A stretch of 64,000 nt of DNA from Rubrivivax sp. (GTDB lineage Bacteria; Pseudomonadota; Gammaproteobacteria; Burkholderiales; Burkholderiaceae_C), in NCBI GenBank assembly GCA_030680415.1, contig JAUXVE010000004.1:1-64000 (forward strand), written 5' to 3'. The translations under genes and the position numbers were made by a program. Positions 62,005 to 64,000 of this stretch are shown here, piece after piece (position 1 is the stretch's first letter; the number at the start of each line of letters is the position of its first letter). Below the pieces are notes generated by a model. The model searched no databases. It was given only the letters and a program-made list of their open reading frames with translations, and was not told the origin of the DNA.

Positions 62005-62105
62005 AACCGACTTTTGCGCGGAAGTCGGTGCCGCTGCCGGACTGGGTCAGAGCCCTCGTGAGCTGAATGCGCCCGCGTGGGCGACTCTGCAGATTCGCTG
62101 GCAAT

Positions 62106-62708
62106 TCACATCGCGTGCGCTGCGCCCGGGATGGTGTTCAGGTGGGTCGCGATGTCGATGCCCGGCACGACAGGCACGCCGCCATTGGCGCTGCAGGTCG
62201 CGCCGCCCATCGCGCTTTCGGCGCCGTGGTGGACGAAGCAGAAGTGGTTCTTTACCGTCAGCTGAAGCACAAAGCCCTGTGCATGGTGATGCGGCATCTC
62301 CATGCCCGTCCAGTGGAAGTGCGAGTAGGCGCCAGGTTGCGGAATGTCGGCTCGAGGCATGGTGAACATCGGGTGGTCGTGCATCGGATGGTGCGAGAAC
62401 ATCGCGTGCGCCAGCTTGCCCTCCATCATCCAGCCGACCACGCAGTCGCCGGGCATGGAGTTGCAGTTGACGTGGCCGGCCACCGGGTAGCCGTCGGCCG
62501 TGACGACCCCTGTGTAGCGGACATAGAAGAACCCCCACAGGCTGCCGTCGCTGCGCTGGCGCGTTTGCTGGTGGCTATCGAAGTCATTGCCGAAGAGGAA
62601 CGGGTACGGCGCGGCGTGGTTGCGCCAGGGGTACCTGTTGCCGGCGTTGGCGCCCGAGAACGCGAACAATGCAGCGGCGCCGAGCAGAATGTGAAGGGTC
62701 TTGATCAC
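62106..62708 (-). CDS. Exported His/Met-rich protein of unknown function (putative metal-binding)
   Basis: 200 aa, GTG start, signal peptide MIKTLHILLGAAALFAFSGANA; about 18 His including SHHPMHDHPMFTMPRADIPQPGAYSHFHWTGMEMPHHHAQG. Confidence 0.7.
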   Translation of the reverse strand: MIKTLHILLGAAALFAFSGANAGNRYPWRNHAAPYPFLFGNDFDSHQQTRQRSDGSLWGFFYVRYTGVVTADGYPVAGHVNCNSMPGDCVVGWMMEGKLAHAMFSHHPMHDHPMFTMPRADIPQPGAYSHFHWTGMEMPHHHAQGFVLQLTVKNHFCFVHHGAESAMGGATCSANGGVPVVPGIDIATHLNTIPGAAHAM

Positions 62709-63259
62709 GGTGCTTCTCCTGGAATGGGACGTGGTTGTCGACCGTGTAGCAGCAGGCGGCGGGCCCGGCCGGACCGAATAGATGACAGACGACCACCCAT
62801 CCGCATGGGGACATGCGAATGCCGGGCGGCCGATCCTGCAACGCGGGAGTCAATCCGTGGGCGGCCTCGGTGCCGCCGCGACGTTCCGTTGCGGGGGAGT
62901 GGGGGAACGCAAACAGTCCCAGACCTTGCGCAACAGCGTCTTCCTCGCGCAGCGCGCTCCACGCCAACCTCGTCGGCCGTCGCCGACCGGCCCTGTGGCG
63001 ACGGCAGCAGCTTCTCCGCGCCTTCAAGAGCTGTGCATGGCGCGCCTGCGCCTCGTTCGTCGCGAGAACCTGCGTTCGCCAACGTACAGACTTGGCGACG
63101 AGAAGCACGCAGCCTTCACTCGGTATCGGTGTGCGACGGGCGCATCGGTTCAGGGCTCTGACTCTTCTGTGCGCGGATCTGCTTCGGTCGATGTTCGGCA
63201 GGGACCTGGGCCGGATGGGGCTCCGCCTGAATTCAGCACTCTGGGTTTCTTCAGAATTG

Positions 63260-63269
63260 CCCCCCCCCC
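63260..63269. repeat. Poly-C tract (C10)
   Basis: aattg-CCCCCCCCCC-gctt ~107 nt upstream of the DUF305 gene. Confidence 0.95.
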
Positions 63270-63375
63270 GCTTCTGCGTAAACCGCCACCGGATTTCACT
63301 GTGAGCTCGCCGGTATGGGATTCGGCCCAGCCGTCACTCGCGTCACCGAGGCACACCCACGAAGGGAACAGCGAA

Positions 63376-63824
63376 ATGATGAAGTACGCGAAGTTCGCTG
63401 CGATGATCGCCACGTCGACCGTCGTGATGTTCGGCCTGATGTACCTCAACACCTATGCATGGACCATGTCTACTTCAGCGAGACGCGGGCCTACATGGCG
63501 CTCGTCATGGGTGCGGCCATGGCCGTGGTCATGCTCGCATTCATGCTGGCGATGTACACCGACCGAAAGGTCAATGTCGCCATCTTTGCCGGCTGCGCGG
63601 TCGTCTTCGTCGGGGCGCTCTGGCTGGTGCGAAGCCAGGCCACGGTGAGCGACGTCTCGTGGATGCGGGCGATGATCCCGCACCATTCGATCGCCATATT
63701 GACCAGCGAGAGAGCTCAAATCACGGATCCGCGCGTACGCAAGCTGGCGGATGCGATCATCGAGGCGCAGCGCCGGGAGATCGCAGAGATGAAGGCCTTG
63801 ATCAGCGAACTCGAAGAACAGTAG
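63376..63824 (+). pseudogene. DUF305-family membrane protein disrupted by a single-base frameshift
   Basis: N-term MMKYAKFAAMIATSTVVMFGLMYLNTYA in one frame, DHVYFSETRAYMALVMGAAMAVV...WMRAMIPHHSIAILTSERAQI in the next; break at ~63457-63462. Confidence 0.75.
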
Positions 63825-63839
63825 GTCTGAAGTACGTAG

Positions 63840-63929
63840 GGCGACACCCTGCACCTAGAAGTGTCCCCGCTGAAGTTCATGCAGAAGCTGGCGGGCCTGG
63901 TTCGACACCAAGTTGGGCGGGGCCCTTGA
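63840..63929 (+). mobile_element. IS91-like transposase remnant
   Basis: GDTLHLEVSPLKFMQKLAGLV resembles the IS91-family 'GTTHLVMSPLEFMQRLAALV' segment; stop after ~10 unrelated residues. Confidence 0.5.
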
Positions 63930-64000
63930 CTTCCTGCAATTGTCCGGCCAAGCGCACGCTGCGTAAGTCAGCTTCCAGGCGCGGCCTCGTACTCACACTG

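Noticed and set aside
62705-63370. ORFs between the His-rich gene and the DUF305 gene (e.g. 62782..63648, 62705..63082)
   Set aside because: Low-complexity frames without recognisable domains or consistent starts; left as non-coding/decayed DNA

Overview
This 64 kb high-GC window looks betaproteobacterial (Burkholderiales-like, judged from gene content and order only). Most of it is a normal, densely coded chromosome. In order it holds: an RND efflux permease, a Pcm-like methyltransferase and TolC; an orphan MoxR/CoxE/XdhC/ModE-like molybdo-enzyme accessory cassette; waaA and phosphomannomutase on the minus strand; an Ada-AlkA/Ogt alkylation-repair pair; an intergenic composite inverted-repeat island (about 15.07-15.70 kb); MFS, GGT, DMT and SDR genes; a PpiC-BolA-MsrB-SelO minus-strand string; a livJHMGF ABC transporter followed by a long acyl-CoA catabolic cluster (26.4-44.3 kb); a TIGR03862-like flavoprotein; tex; the translation operon thrS-infC-rpmI-rplT-pheS-pheT-ihfA-merR; tRNA-Pro(GGG); a second RND adaptor/permease pair; and phaR. 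The last ~2.4 kb is a decayed accessory region: truncated rimO start, coding scraps, a His/Met-rich secreted protein, a C10 tract, a frameshifted DUF305 gene and an IS91-like transposase scrap. The most interesting candidate is upstream of thrS: a 16-codon ORF with four Thr codons, followed by mutually exclusive antiterminator and terminator hairpins, which is the layout of a Thr-responsive attenuator. Other items include an AUC-initiated infC, a structured infC-rpmI spacer, a terminator before pheS, an in-frame 30-bp tandem repeat in a thioesterase, and a Walker A Lys->Arg change in LivF. All calls come from reading sequence and supplied ORFs; no database search was run.
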